Notes: generated by a model from the sequence alone, not told the origin. DNA of 64,000 nucleotides from Euryarchaeota archaeon UBA130 (GCA_002505775.1 DAVY01000020.1:15487-79486), one strand, 5' to 3'. Counted from the stretch's first letter, positions 34,920-43,363 are shown. A program made the numbers and translations.

Positions 34920-36392
34920 ATGAAGGTGGGCTCTCTCCTAGTCGTTCTGATGATGGTTTTAGTCCCTGCAACCGGTTGTATCCACACCAATGACGGCGGT
35001 AGTCCGAATAATATTGAGGACGAGGGCGAAACCAGAGTCTTCGTCACTGGCCCAGATGGAATGGATTTGGGTCTCCCGCCTGTGCAAATGGAGTTCGTAT
35101 TCAGTGATGTTGGGGAGGACGGAGCTGAGCCCAGCATTGGAATAACCTCCAGTGGTTGCATATTCTTCATTGCATTTGAGAAGGTCATGAGGTCTTGTGA
35201 CTACGGGCAATCATGGGAGGAGGTGACTGGCCCAGAGTGCTCTTTCACCACCAGTGATCCATACGGGTGGGTGGACCCTGTGACGGACAGGATATTCAAC
35301 GTCCAGATGCAGGGTCTAGAGACTTCTTGGATTTGCTGGAGTGATGACGACGGAGAGAGCTGGTTGGGAAATCCTCACGACTCTGGCACAACCCCTCTGA
35401 ATGACCATATTAAGCTAGCAACGGGGCCTTGGACTAGTAGCGGATATGGGATAGGTGGATCGATTTCACAGTCATTCTACGATCAGGCAGTCTACTACTG
35501 CTACAACAAGGGAGTGGGGATTTTCTGCTTCACGAGCTTTGACGGGGGTGCCACGTTCGAGGCTGGAGGGCAGATCTTCGGTCTTGCAACGTCAAATGGT
35601 GGCCTACACGGGGCGATAACTAGCGCTCCCGATGGGACCGTCTACGTAACCCCGAGAGTTGAAACTCCCACTGTGATTGTCTCCAAAGATAACGGATTCA
35701 GCTGGGACGAATACACCATGGGCGAGGACGTAGGGACACCTTATCCACGCAAGAACTCGGAAGTCGCGACTGATACCCAGTCCAATGCATACCATATCTG
35801 GACGGGTGGTGATGAGGGGGTGTATATGTCCAGAAGTATAGACTCAGGGGAGAGCTGGGAGCAAACTAGCATCAGGATAAGTCCGATAGAGGTTATCTCT
35901 ACGACGTTCCCCCAAGTCGATGCAGGAGACCCTGGTAGGATAGCAATAACATACCTGGGAAGTGAAAATTCAAGCGAGTTGGGGGAGCCTGATATAGATG
36001 GAGAAAATTGGACTGGGAACGCCCATTACGCCACCACAAACGTCAGTTATCACCTCTACATTACACTCAGTCTGAACGCACTGGATCCATCTCCCACGTT
36101 CTACACCTACAGAGTCACGGATGACCCAGTTCAAATCGGCAGTATCTGCCTAAACAGCGGAGACTGTAGGGATATTGGAGGGTCCAACAGAAATCTGCTT
36201 GATTTCAATGACCTGCATATAGACAGGGAAGGGAGGGTCTTCGTGGCTTTTGCAGATGGTTGCACAGACTCGTGCGCTTCGGATTCGAACTCCACTGCGG
36301 AGGACTCCCGTAGTAGACGGGGTTCTGTTTACTTCCTTGGCAGTGGACCAAGCCTGTACGATTCAGTGGGCCTCATGGAAATGCCGTTCTGA
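34920..36392 (+). CDS. Lipoprotein with BNR/Asp-box repeats (sialidase-like propeller)
   Basis: A 490-residue exported protein. The lipobox signal SLLVVLMMVLVPATGCIHT predicts lipid anchoring. At least five Asp-box turns (S-x-D-x-G-x-[ST]-W) occur: RSCDYGQSWEE, WSDDDGESWLG, TSFDGGATFEA, VSKDNGFSWDE, SRSIDSGESWEQ. They mark the blades of a sialidase-type beta-propeller. The arginine triad and Tyr/Glu nucleophile of true sialidases are not evident, so it may bind rather than cleave glycans. The ATG at 34920 gives a clean signal peptide; the in-frame GTG at 34896 is less likely. Confidence 0.83.
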   Translation: MKVGSLLVVLMMVLVPATGCIHTNDGGSPNNIEDEGETRVFVTGPDGMDLGLPPVQMEFVFSDVGEDGAEPSIGITSSGCIFFIAFEKVMRSCDYGQSWEEVTGPECSFTTSDPYGWVDPVTDRIFNVQMQGLETSWICWSDDDGESWLGNPHDSGTTPLNDHIKLATGPWTSSGYGIGGSISQSFYDQAVYYCYNKGVGIFCFTSFDGGATFEAGGQIFGLATSNGGLHGAITSAPDGTVYVTPRVETPTVIVSKDNGFSWDEYTMGEDVGTPYPRKNSEVATDTQSNAYHIWTGGDEGVYMSRSIDSGESWEQTSIRISPIEVISTTFPQVDAGDPGRIAITYLGSENSSELGEPDIDGENWTGNAHYATTNVSYHLYITLSLNALDPSPTFYTYRVTDDPVQIGSICLNSGDCRDIGGSNRNLLDFNDLHIDREGRVFVAFADGCTDSCASDSNSTAEDSRSRRGSVYFLGSGPSLYDSVGLMEMPF

Positions 36393-37535
36393 TCATGGAT
36401 AGAACAGGAATGCGGCCCCCAGGACCAGGTATGTCCCAAGCAACATTGCGCCTTCGAGCCAGTTCGACTTGCCATCAGATGCAATTATGTTGACTATCAA
36501 GACAGCGAGAAATGCCGAGACTGTCTCCAATAAGCCAAATTCGAATGTCAGTGGAACGTCGAGTGCCCAAGCCACTAGAATCATCATCGGAGCGACAAAG
36601 ACCGCGATCTGAGTGGATGATCCCATTGAGATAGCAAATGAGAGGTCCATCTTGTCCTTGCCCGCGACCACCACAGCGGTGAAGTGCTCAGCCGCATTTC
36701 CGAAGAGAGGCAGTAGAATTACTCCGATGAATAGATGAGGTAGTCCTAGGCCATCGTCCGAGGCAGCATACTCTACTGAGTGTACGAGAATCTCTGCCAT
36801 CCAGGATACAAGGATGGTTGCTACAACTAGAAGGATTATGGCATCGCGCTTACTCATCTCTGGAGCCTCGTGCCCGTGAGTTTCAGTTGCGAACAGGTCT
36901 ACATGAGACTTGAACTGGAAGTACAGGAATAGGCCGTACAAGAAAAGTAGAACCACGGCCGCAACGTGACTCAGTCGCATTACTCCCTCCTCTCCCTCGA
37001 CACCCCCCACGGTTGAGTTGAATACCGTTGGAATGATCAGAACTATCATTGCTAGCAACATAAGTGAGCCGTTTGAGCTAACCTGGGTTTCAGAGAATTT
37101 CTGCTCTGGGAAGTTGATTCCACCCCACAAAAATGCAAGACCCATGACGAGGAGTATATTTCCGAGTATGCTACCTATCAAGCTTGCTTGAACTAGGCCT
37201 ACCATCAGTGCTTCCGTATCACTTCCAGAGGCCGCCTTCGATGCGGTATAAATTGCAAGAAGGGCGATTATCATCTCTGCGGCATTTCCGAACGTTGCGT
37301 TCAACAACCCGCCCAATGATTCTGAGGTATAGAGTGCTATCTCCTCAGTCGCCCTCCCCATCAGGAATGCAAGAGGCATTATGGCCAGAAGGGAGAAGAC
37401 GAAGGACATCGACTCGTCATGCGCGATATATGCGAAGTAGAGTGTTATTGGAAGTGCTATCAATAATAGGTTCAGCTTACTATCTCTAGGGTTCATGGCT
37501 TGAACCCAGCTAATCTCGGAGGACATGTGACTCAT
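36393..37535 (-). CDS. Calcium/cation:proton antiporter (CaCA, CAX type)
   Basis: About 380 residues with 10-11 membrane helices. The two alpha-repeats are visible as GLLNATFGNAAEMIIALLAI and LPLFGNAAEHFTAVVVAGKD, both with the GNA-x-E core of CAX antiporters. A short acidic cytoplasmic loop (ATETHGHEAPEMSKRD) separates the halves. It probably exports Ca2+ in exchange for protons. The frame is open upstream to 37829, but that part overlaps the divergent AK6 gene and lacks membrane character. The start was therefore set at the ATG at 37535 (alternatives at 37526 and 37496). Confidence 0.9.
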   Translation of the reverse strand: MSHMSSEISWVQAMNPRDSKLNLLLIALPITLYFAYIAHDESMSFVFSLLAIMPLAFLMGRATEEIALYTSESLGGLLNATFGNAAEMIIALLAIYTASKAASGSDTEALMVGLVQASLIGSILGNILLVMGLAFLWGGINFPEQKFSETQVSSNGSLMLLAMIVLIIPTVFNSTVGGVEGEEGVMRLSHVAAVVLLFLYGLFLYFQFKSHVDLFATETHGHEAPEMSKRDAIILLVVATILVSWMAEILVHSVEYAASDDGLGLPHLFIGVILLPLFGNAAEHFTAVVVAGKDKMDLSFAISMGSSTQIAVFVAPMMILVAWALDVPLTFEFGLLETVSAFLAVLIVNIIASDGKSNWLEGAMLLGTYLVLGAAFLFYP

Positions 37536-37612
37536 TCTTCCCAGAGCCTCATGTGAGGTGAATGTTGCGCCTAAGCAGGAGCTTTCATTGCTTCTCGCTA
37601 GGACGGGGTGGC

Positions 37613-38161
37613 ATGCAGGGCATGCGGAGGTTGGGACTGACAGGGGCTCCTGGTTCAGGGAAGACCACCATTGCGGAAATACTGAGGGAGGGCGAATTCG
37701 ATATCTTGACAGTCGAGTCACTGGCATCTGAGCACGGGTGCATAGAAGCCGAAGATCCGAGGGACGGGGCGTGTCCAATAGACGTCGATAAACTGAAAAC
37801 GATTCTAAATGGAGCCTGGGGCGATCCACCTAGAAAGATGACGATAGTCGACGGTCACCTATCCCATCTCTTGCCTGTAGAGGGAGTCATCGTACTCAGG
37901 TGCGATCCCGAAATTCTACGTGCTCGTCTTGTCTCTCGAAATTACTCTGATTCTAAGGTTGACTCGAATGTAGAATGGGAGTTCATTGGAGGGGCCTGGA
38001 ACGAGTATGCCCATGATATCCCCTGGACTGAGTTCGAAACATCGAAAAACTCTCCAGAGTCAATTGTGGGACTTATTCGCTCCTGGATCTCAGATGGCTT
38101 CAAGCATGATGCCCCTGACACGACAATAGACTGGATTGAACGGGGGACTTGCGATGTTTGA
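37613..38161 (+). CDS. AK6/Fap7-like adenylate kinase
   Basis: A 182-residue P-loop NTPase. It opens RRLGLTGAPGSGKTTIAEIL with Walker A GAPGSGKT. The broken-Walker region VDGHLSHLLPVEGVIVLRCD, then ILRARLVSRNYSDSKVDSNV, matches AK6/Fap7, the archaeal-eukaryotic family needed for 18S/16S rRNA processing and S14 (uS11) incorporation. ATG 37613 (after GGGGTGG) was chosen over an in-frame ATG at 37562. The end overlaps the next gene's ATG (38154) by 8 bp, suggesting coupling. Confidence 0.88.
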   Translation: MQGMRRLGLTGAPGSGKTTIAEILREGEFDILTVESLASEHGCIEAEDPRDGACPIDVDKLKTILNGAWGDPPRKMTIVDGHLSHLLPVEGVIVLRCDPEILRARLVSRNYSDSKVDSNVEWEFIGGAWNEYAHDIPWTEFETSKNSPESIVGLIRSWISDGFKHDAPDTTIDWIERGTCDV

Positions 38162-38828
38162 GAAGATGCGTGAAAGATGGACTAACGCGATACATCCATT
38201 GGTTGTCAGAATGGGTGACCTTGACCCCAGTTCTCTCACTTGGGCCAGTCTGGGACTTGCAATCCTCTCTTTCTACCTATTATCTCAGGCAACAGGGGAC
38301 TCTACCGGATCAATTTGGATTATTGGAGGCGTATTCCTAATCCTAATTGCCGGTGTATTGGATGCTCTGGATGGGGCGTTGGCAAGGCATCAAGGTACTG
38401 ATGGTCCTTACGGGGACTTCCTCGACCATACCATTGACAGGGTGGTAGATGTAGGCCTACTCGTGGCAATTGGAATGAACTCGAGCTTTGTTGCTGAGCC
38501 AAGTACTGGCCTAATTGCAGGACTAATGACTCTGTTCGGCTCCTATATGGGAACTCAGGCTCAATCAGTGGGGTTGGATCGTATTTACGGAGGTTTCTCC
38601 AGAGCAGACAGGATGGTTCTTACCATTGTCGGCCTTCTTGTTGCATCTTGGCAGGCCTATTCGGGAGCTTCTGGAATCTCTATGGATTCGATGCATTGGA
38701 TTATGGAGATGTTGAACCTTGGAAACAGTGAACTGAATGGGATGACCTTCGCTCTAGCAGTATCTGCCTGGGGAGGGGTCTATACCTTTCTAGTGAGATT
38801 CATCAAGACTCGCTCTCAGTTAATATGA
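38154..38828 (+). CDS. CDP-alcohol phosphatidyltransferase (archaetidylinositol phosphate synthase-like)
   Basis: A 224-residue membrane enzyme of archaeal lipid synthesis. The CDP-alcohol signature is D-x-L-D-G-A-L-A-R...G-x-x-x-D-x-x-x-D, seen as DALDGALARHQGTDGPYGDF then LDHTIDRVVD, with all metal-binding aspartates present near residues 75-102. About six membrane helices are predicted. By length and motif it resembles the archaetidylinositol phosphate synthase group, which joins CDP-archaeol to inositol phosphate; glycerol phosphate or serine are alternatives. It overlaps the AK6 gene. Confidence 0.87.
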   Translation: MFEKMRERWTNAIHPLVVRMGDLDPSSLTWASLGLAILSFYLLSQATGDSTGSIWIIGGVFLILIAGVLDALDGALARHQGTDGPYGDFLDHTIDRVVDVGLLVAIGMNSSFVAEPSTGLIAGLMTLFGSYMGTQAQSVGLDRIYGGFSRADRMVLTIVGLLVASWQAYSGASGISMDSMHWIMEMLNLGNSELNGMTFALAVSAWGGVYTFLVRFIKTRSQLI

Positions 38829-38915
38829 CGGCTGAAGTAGCCATGTGACCAAATGGTGCCCTACCACGCATGGTTGAGGGTAATGGTTATCCTCTGTAGT
38901 ACTCGCCTAACCCAC

Positions 38916-40034
38916 ATGAAGCATCTCATCAACAGAGTTCTGGAGCTTGATGAGGAGTCCGAATTACCCTTAGGACCTATAGATACCGAAAGTGATCCGG
39001 AGCTTCAGAGCTTACTGATGTCATTGCAACCAAAGATACGTGTCTTTGGATGTGGGGGATGTGGTTCTAATACTGTTGCAAGACTGGAACATGAGGACCT
39101 CTTCGATGACGAGTATGTCAGAGGAATTGCAGTAAACACTGACGCGCAACACTTGTTGCGAGTGGCTGTCAAGAATAAGATTCTGATTGGAAGATCAGCG
39201 CGAGGCAGGGGCGCTGGAGGAGATCCAGAAAAGGGCGAACAGGCGGCATACGAATCCGAGAGGTCCCTGAAGGCGGAGATTGAGTCGTGCGATCTTGCCT
39301 TCATCACAGCTGGTCTAGGCGGGGGAACAGGGACCGGAAGTGCCCATGTTGTAGCAAGGCTGGCCAGAGCCGCTGGCGCGCTAACAATCGCAGTGGTTAG
39401 CTATCCCTTCCTATCTGAAGGAGCTCTGAGGAGACAAAATGCTGAGTGGGGCCTAGAGAGATTAAGGGAGGTCTGCGATACAGTTGTTGTGCTTCCAAAT
39501 GAGAGGCTTTTGGAGGTTGATGGAGTAAGAGAGCTCCCTCTCGACGCGGCATTCAGAGTAGCAGATGAGCTCCTGATGCGAAGCATCAAGGGGGTTTCAG
39601 AGATGATAGCCAAAGAAGGAGTGGTTAATCTGGACTTCCAGGATTTGCGATCTGTTATGGAAAATGGAGGTGGAGTGGCAATGATCGGACTCGGTGAGGC
39701 CAGAGGTGAAGGAATGGCAGAAGCCGCCACAGAGGAGGCGTTGCAATCTCCACTTCTGGATATCGATGTGTCCGATGCCAGAGGCGCGTTAGTCAATGTC
39801 GTAGGTGGCCCCAGTCTCTCTCTCGGTGACGCTGAATCATGTGCCAAGATCATAAGGGACAAGATCAACCCATATGCTAGAATAATCTGGGGAGCTACTA
39901 CTGATCCTAGCATGGGCGATGGCATCAGAGTTCTGCTGGTTCTGACAGGAGTGAAGAGTGAGCAGATTCATGGTGCTGCGTTGCATACCCAGATGAGGAA
40001 TTTGAAGAGTAGGACAGTGGAGTTTGTCGGATAG
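38916..40034 (+). CDS. ftsZ: Cell division GTPase FtsZ
   Basis: A 372-residue tubulin-like GTPase forming the division ring. The N-terminal Rossmann start is IRVFGCGGCGSNTVARLEHE, and the GTP-binding signature is FITAGLGGGTGTGSAHVVAR (GGGTGTGS). The T7 loop region NLDFQDLRSVMENGGGVAMI and the C-terminal half are complete. The ending NLKSRTVEFVG is short, without a long acidic tail. The ATG at 38916 (MKHLINRVLEL) is preferred over upstream in-frame codons. ftsZ-secE-spt5-ribosomal stalk is the conserved euryarchaeal order. Confidence 0.96.
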   Translation: MKHLINRVLELDEESELPLGPIDTESDPELQSLLMSLQPKIRVFGCGGCGSNTVARLEHEDLFDDEYVRGIAVNTDAQHLLRVAVKNKILIGRSARGRGAGGDPEKGEQAAYESERSLKAEIESCDLAFITAGLGGGTGTGSAHVVARLARAAGALTIAVVSYPFLSEGALRRQNAEWGLERLREVCDTVVVLPNERLLEVDGVRELPLDAAFRVADELLMRSIKGVSEMIAKEGVVNLDFQDLRSVMENGGGVAMIGLGEARGEGMAEAATEEALQSPLLDIDVSDARGALVNVVGGPSLSLGDAESCAKIIRDKINPYARIIWGATTDPSMGDGIRVLLVLTGVKSEQIHGAALHTQMRNLKSRTVEFVG

Positions 40035-40071
40035 CAGACAATCAAACGCGACAGCCATGTCCGCTGTGCTT

Positions 40072-40098
40072 AAATGAGGCTCGTCGGTCGGCAGACCG
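40072..40098 (+). promoter_or_regulatory. secE promoter: TATA-like element plus GGTCGGCAGA, with small palindrome
   Basis: AAATG (40072-40076, in CTTAAATG) is followed after exactly 9 nt by GGTCGGCAGA (40086-40095). In addition CGGTC-GGCA-GACCG (40085-40098) is a five-pair palindrome with a four-base centre. The ATG is 38 nt after the TATA-like element. This probably drives secE and spt5. Confidence 0.65.
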
Positions 40099-40113
40099 CT
40101 TTGAGGTAGAACC

Positions 40114-40377
40114 ATGAGTGTTGAGAGTTCCAATGTTGGCGCTGTCGAAGAGACCGTACAGGGTTGGCAGGACGGTATCGAAGGAAGGATTAAGGGACTG
40201 CAAACTGGTTCTTACGCTAGAATCCTGAAGATGGCAAGAAAGCCCTCCAAGCAAGAGTTCAGGCAGACTGTGATAGTTTGTGGAATCGGTATGCTGGTGC
40301 TCGGATTAATAGGATTCGTGATGCTGTGGGGGATGGACACCTTGTTGCCTGACTTCTTCAGATGGTTGACCAATTAA
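40114..40377 (+). CDS. secE: Protein translocase SecE/Sec61 gamma subunit
   Basis: An 87-residue tail-anchored protein of the SecYE-beta channel. The Sec61-gamma core is MARKPSKQEFRQTVIVCGIG with one helix, MLVLGLIGFVMLW, at the C-terminal end. About 38 extra N-terminal residues (MSVESSNVGAVEETVQGWQD and beyond) could form the amphipathic helix. It is 13 bp upstream of the Spt5 gene, as in many euryarchaea. Confidence 0.92.
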   Translation: MSVESSNVGAVEETVQGWQDGIEGRIKGLQTGSYARILKMARKPSKQEFRQTVIVCGIGMLVLGLIGFVMLWGMDTLLPDFFRWLTN

Positions 40378-40390
40378 GAGGGTGAAAAAC

Positions 40391-41290
40391 ATGTCAGATG
40401 CTTTTGTTGCTTACATTCGTCATGAAGAGAAGGTCCTATTGATGCAAAGAGCCGATGAGGTCTCTGATTTCCCCGGTGCTTGGGATGGAGTCTACGGAGT
40501 AGGAGATTCAAATGACCTAGATGCAGTTGCTTCGAGGATCGAGGAGGCAACAGGTATTCCCCATGAGAGCCTGACCTTCGTCAGATCTGGTGACGCCAGG
40601 GGTCTTGAGTTCGGGAACCGGCTGAATGATGTAACTCCTCTGCTTTTCCTTTGTGATACCGAAGAGGTAACCGCCAAAGGACTTTACAAGAGCTACAATT
40701 GGGTCGACCCGGGTTACATCAACTGGGTGGAGCCCGAAGATTCCTCTGATAGCAGATCAACCAGATATATGGTCCCTCAACTCGGGAATATGTATGGTGA
40801 CGTGGCTTCATTCCTCTACATATTGAAGACCAGCATGGGTCAAGAGCAGAATGTGGCCAGGGAAATCAGGGCTAGGTTATCTGGGACTGGATCGCTACAA
40901 GACATTCAAGACAAGATATTCGGGGTCCTAAGTCCTAGCTATCTGAAGGGATTCATATTCGTCGAAGCCACCGCCATTCATCACGTTGAGAAACTAATAG
41001 GCAGAGTTGGAGTATCAGCTACCCCAATGAAGAACTGTCGGAAGGTGTTGGACGGCGAGTCGCCATTAAGGGACATCCTACCATACCTAGAACCGAAGGC
41101 CGCAACAACCGGAATCGAGGAAGGAAACATCGTGGAAATACGCGGGGGCGCCTTCAAGGGTGCTTCGGCCCGTGTGATTGGCGTAAGCGAGTCGAAAGAG
41201 GAAGTCACGGTCGAGTTATTCGAGGCGGCAGTCCCAGTAGCCCTCAACATAAGGGCCGATCAGGTAAGGGTCACCCAAAGAATGGAGTGA
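40391..41290 (+). CDS. spt5: Transcription elongation factor Spt5 with N-terminal Nudix-like domain
   Basis: A 299-residue fusion. Residues about 141-235 form the NGN domain (LKTSMGQEQNVAREIRARL, SPSYLKGFIFVEATAIHHVE) and 241-290 a KOW domain (GNIVEIRGGAFKGASARVIG). Together they make archaeal Spt5, the RNA-polymerase clamp-binding processivity factor. Residues 4-130 resemble a Nudix hydrolase (VAYIRHEEKVLLMQRADEVS, FPGAWDGVYGVGD), but the Nudix box is degenerate: REUxEE is replaced by S48-R-I-E-E-A53. The catalytic role is therefore probably lost. Typical archaeal Spt5 is only about 150 residues. GAGGGTG six bases before ATG 40391 supports that start over the GTG at 40382. It lies in the secE-spt5-rpl11 cluster. 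Confidence 0.9.
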   Translation: MSDAFVAYIRHEEKVLLMQRADEVSDFPGAWDGVYGVGDSNDLDAVASRIEEATGIPHESLTFVRSGDARGLEFGNRLNDVTPLLFLCDTEEVTAKGLYKSYNWVDPGYINWVEPEDSSDSRSTRYMVPQLGNMYGDVASFLYILKTSMGQEQNVAREIRARLSGTGSLQDIQDKIFGVLSPSYLKGFIFVEATAIHHVEKLIGRVGVSATPMKNCRKVLDGESPLRDILPYLEPKAATTGIEEGNIVEIRGGAFKGASARVIGVSESKEEVTVELFEAAVPVALNIRADQVRVTQRME

Positions 41291-41323
41291 GATTAGGGGG
41301 ATCTGGTCACTTACATCACGCTC

Positions 41324-41347
41324 AAATAGGGAGAGTAGGTCGGCGAG
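41324..41347 (+). promoter_or_regulatory. rpl11 promoter: TATA-like element plus GGTCGGCGAG
   Basis: AAATA (41324-41328, in CTCAAATA) is followed after exactly 9 nt by GGTCGGCGAG (41338-41347). The ATG is 42 nt after the TATA-like element; GGAGGGGG lies 9 nt upstream of it. This is an internal promoter separating spt5 from the L11-L1-L10-P1 genes. Confidence 0.7.
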
Positions 41348-41369
41348 GCACTCAGGAGGGGGATTTAGT

Positions 41370-41648
41370 ATGTCAGCGCGCAATGAAACCCCTCACAAAA
41401 TAATCCAGTCACTTGGTAAAAAGAAGTGTAACGGATCCTGGGAGGAAGCAACGGAAAACCTCACAATGGATCAGGTAAAGAAGATCGCTGATGAGCAGAA
41501 AGACCGCCTCACTGGTGCAACTCTTTACGCTAGGTGCAGGGAAGTCATGGGAACATGCGTATCAATGAGAGTAAATGTCGAGGGGATGTCTCCAAAAGAC
41601 GCCTTGAATGCTATGAGCAAGGGGGAATTTGCCGAGCATTTCGCTTGA
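41370..41648 (+). CDS. rpl11: 50S ribosomal protein L11, C-terminal domain only
   Basis: A 92-residue protein equal to the last two-fifths of archaeal L11. NLTMDQVKKIADEQKDRLTG, then TLYARCREVMGTCVSMRVNV, then EGMSPKDALN matches the rRNA-binding C-terminal domain. The N-terminal domain of about 65 residues, with the P-x-x-x-P-L-G-P-A-L-G linker and the elongation-factor/stalk contact surface, is absent. The 79 bases upstream hold only the promoter and ribosome-binding site, so the domain is not hidden by a nearby frameshift. Residues 7-17 (TPHKIIQSLGK) align with the end of the interdomain segment. The sequence is otherwise well conserved, arguing for a functional shortened protein. Confidence 0.9.
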   Translation: MSARNETPHKIIQSLGKKKCNGSWEEATENLTMDQVKKIADEQKDRLTGATLYARCREVMGTCVSMRVNVEGMSPKDALNAMSKGEFAEHFA

Positions 41649-41702
41649 CATACACGAATTGCGGGAGAGGTCCAACCTCGTTGACCGCGGAGGTGGTTTA
41701 GA

Positions 41703-42347
41703 ATGAAGGAAAATATACAGAACGCTATTCAGCAAGCCCTAGAAGGGTCTCCTGAGCGTAAGTTCGTAGAGTCAATGGAGATCTCATTTACATTGAAGGA
41801 CGTAGATCTCAAGAACCCAGCTAACAGGATACAGGAGGAGGTTCGGCTCCCATCAGGCAGGGGCAAACCCGTCAAGATCGCAATGTTCGCAGGAGGAGAG
41901 ATGTCCACAAAGGCCAAGGCGGCTGGATTGGATGTAATCGACCCATCGACAATAGAGGATATTGGAGGTAATCGCCAGCAAGCAAGAAAGATGGCGAATA
42001 GATATGATTTCTTCCTGTCCGAGATTCCACACATGGGGACCGTCGGAAGGTTCCTCGGGGTCGTTTTGGGACCAAGAGGTAAGATGCCTCGCCCCGTACC
42101 TCCGAATGTGGATCCCGCAATGATAGCTGCGGGTCTGAAGGACACAGCGGTTGTGAGGTCCAGAGATAAGATAACCTTCCACACCGCCCTAGGTTCCAGA
42201 GAGCAGGGCCTTGACGATCTCACGATGAATGCCATGGCTATCTGGAACAGAGTGATGAGCAAGCTTGAGAGAGGCCCTGGAAATATCAGGTCCTGCTACA
42301 TCAAGACATCCATGGGCCCCTCTTACAAGGTCGAGGTGATTGCTTGA
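41703..42347 (+). CDS. rpl1: 50S ribosomal protein L1
   Basis: A 214-residue L1-stalk protein. It contains VDLKNPANRIQEEVRLPSGR, VKIAMFAGGEMSTKAKAAGL, RYDFFLSEIPHMGTVGRFLG, VVLGPRGKMPRPVPPNVDPA and SCYIKTSMGPSYKVEV, covering both domains of archaeal uL1. A strong GGAGGTG precedes the ATG by six bases. The TGA stop overlaps the TTG start of rpl10 (TTGA), implying translational coupling. Archaeal L1 often represses its own mRNA; no L1-binding mimic was identified here. Confidence 0.96.
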   Translation: MKENIQNAIQQALEGSPERKFVESMEISFTLKDVDLKNPANRIQEEVRLPSGRGKPVKIAMFAGGEMSTKAKAAGLDVIDPSTIEDIGGNRQQARKMANRYDFFLSEIPHMGTVGRFLGVVLGPRGKMPRPVPPNVDPAMIAAGLKDTAVVRSRDKITFHTALGSREQGLDDLTMNAMAIWNRVMSKLERGPGNIRSCYIKTSMGPSYKVEVIA

Positions 42348-43363
42348 TTCCCAAGGTCGCGTCATGGAAGCCGGACCGTGTGACTGAGCTAAGGGACATA
42401 GTCTCCAAAGAGGGAATTGTTGGTGTTGTGGATATTTCGGGAGTCCCTGCAAAGAATATGCTGGACATGAGAAACTCCCTAAGGGGAATGATGACAATGA
42501 CCATGGCCAAAAAGAGCCTTATCAGGATTGCATGGAAGGAAGCCGGCCTTTCCGAGGATGATCTAGAAGAGCTCCTTGAAGGCGCGATTCAGCCATGCGT
42601 GGTACACACTGATTCGTTGAACTGCTATGAGTTGTTTGATGAGTTGGAGAAAACCAGGCAAGGTAGAGCCGCAAAGGAGGGAGAAATTGCCCCAGAGGAC
42701 ATTGTCGTAGAAGCGGGGCCAACAGAGTTTGGACCGGGACCGATTGTCGGTGAGTTCAACGCAGTTGGGATTCCGGCAAAGATAGACAAGGGCGCGGTAG
42801 CTATCCAGAAAACAGTTACTGTAGTCAACAAGGGAGAGCCAATCGAGGGAGATCTTGGGCTAATGCTCTCAAAGCTTGGAATAAACCCTATCGAGATCGG
42901 ATTGATACTGATGGGAGTCATTGATGACGGAGAAGTTCTTTCTTCCTCAGACCTAGACTTGGACACAGATGGTCTCAAGAGCGATATTATCTCAGCTACC
43001 TCGAACGCTTACAACCTAGCATGTAACGTACGCTGGTTCTCCAGTGTCACAATGCCTGCTCTGCTTTCCAAGGCTAGCAGTGAGGCCCTATCAGTTGCCT
43101 TGGAAGCTGGGGTCGTCAACGAAGACACTGCCTCGGCGATAATTTCCCGTGCTAACGCACGTGCCATGGCCATAGCCGGCCAGTTAGATTCCTCAGCTCT
43201 CGATGAAGAGCTAGTTGCCGCACTTGGTGCGGTAGCGAGCACATCTGGTGCTGAAGTCGCTTCCTCCGAAGCGGCTGAAGGAGCGGCCGAAGAAGTCGCA
43301 AATGAGGAAGAGGAGGAAGAGGAGGAAGCTGGGTTCGGTGGACTTGGCGATCTCTTCGGATGA
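42344..43363 (+). CDS. rpl10: 50S ribosomal protein L10 (acidic stalk protein P0)
   Basis: A 339-residue P0 that anchors the P1 dimers on the stalk base. The N-terminal domain has [20 protein letters not shown] and [20 protein letters not shown]. The domain-II region [20 protein letters not shown] is followed by P1-binding helices and an acidic end [20 protein letters not shown] with GLGDLFG. Start codon TTG at 42344 overlaps the rpl1 stop. The tail resembles that of P1, GLGSLFG, as expected for factor-recruiting stalk tails. Confidence 0.95.
   Translation: MIPKVASWKPDRVTELRDIVSKEGIVGVVDISGVPAKNMLDMRNSLRGMMTMTMAKKSLIRIAWKEAGLSEDDLEELLEGAIQPCVVHTDSLNCYELFDELEKTRQGRAAKEGEIAPEDIVVEAGPTEFGPGPIVGEFNAVGIPAKIDKGAVAIQKTVTVVNKGEPIEGDLGLMLSKLGINPIEIGLILMGVIDDGEVLSSSDLDLDTDGLKSDIISATSNAYNLACNVRWFSSVTMPALLSKASSEALSVALEAGVVNEDTASAIISRANARAMAIAGQLDSSALDEELVAALGAVASTSGAEVASSEAAEGAAEEVANEEEEEEEEAGFGGLGDLFG

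Noticed and set aside
37536..37829. Extension of the cation antiporter frame by about 98 residues
   Set aside because: It runs antisense through the AK6 gene and lacks membrane or signal character.
41291..41369. Search for a missing L11 N-terminal domain before the short L11 gene
   Set aside because: Only 79 bases are available and they contain the promoter element and ribosome-binding site; no frame encodes the domain.
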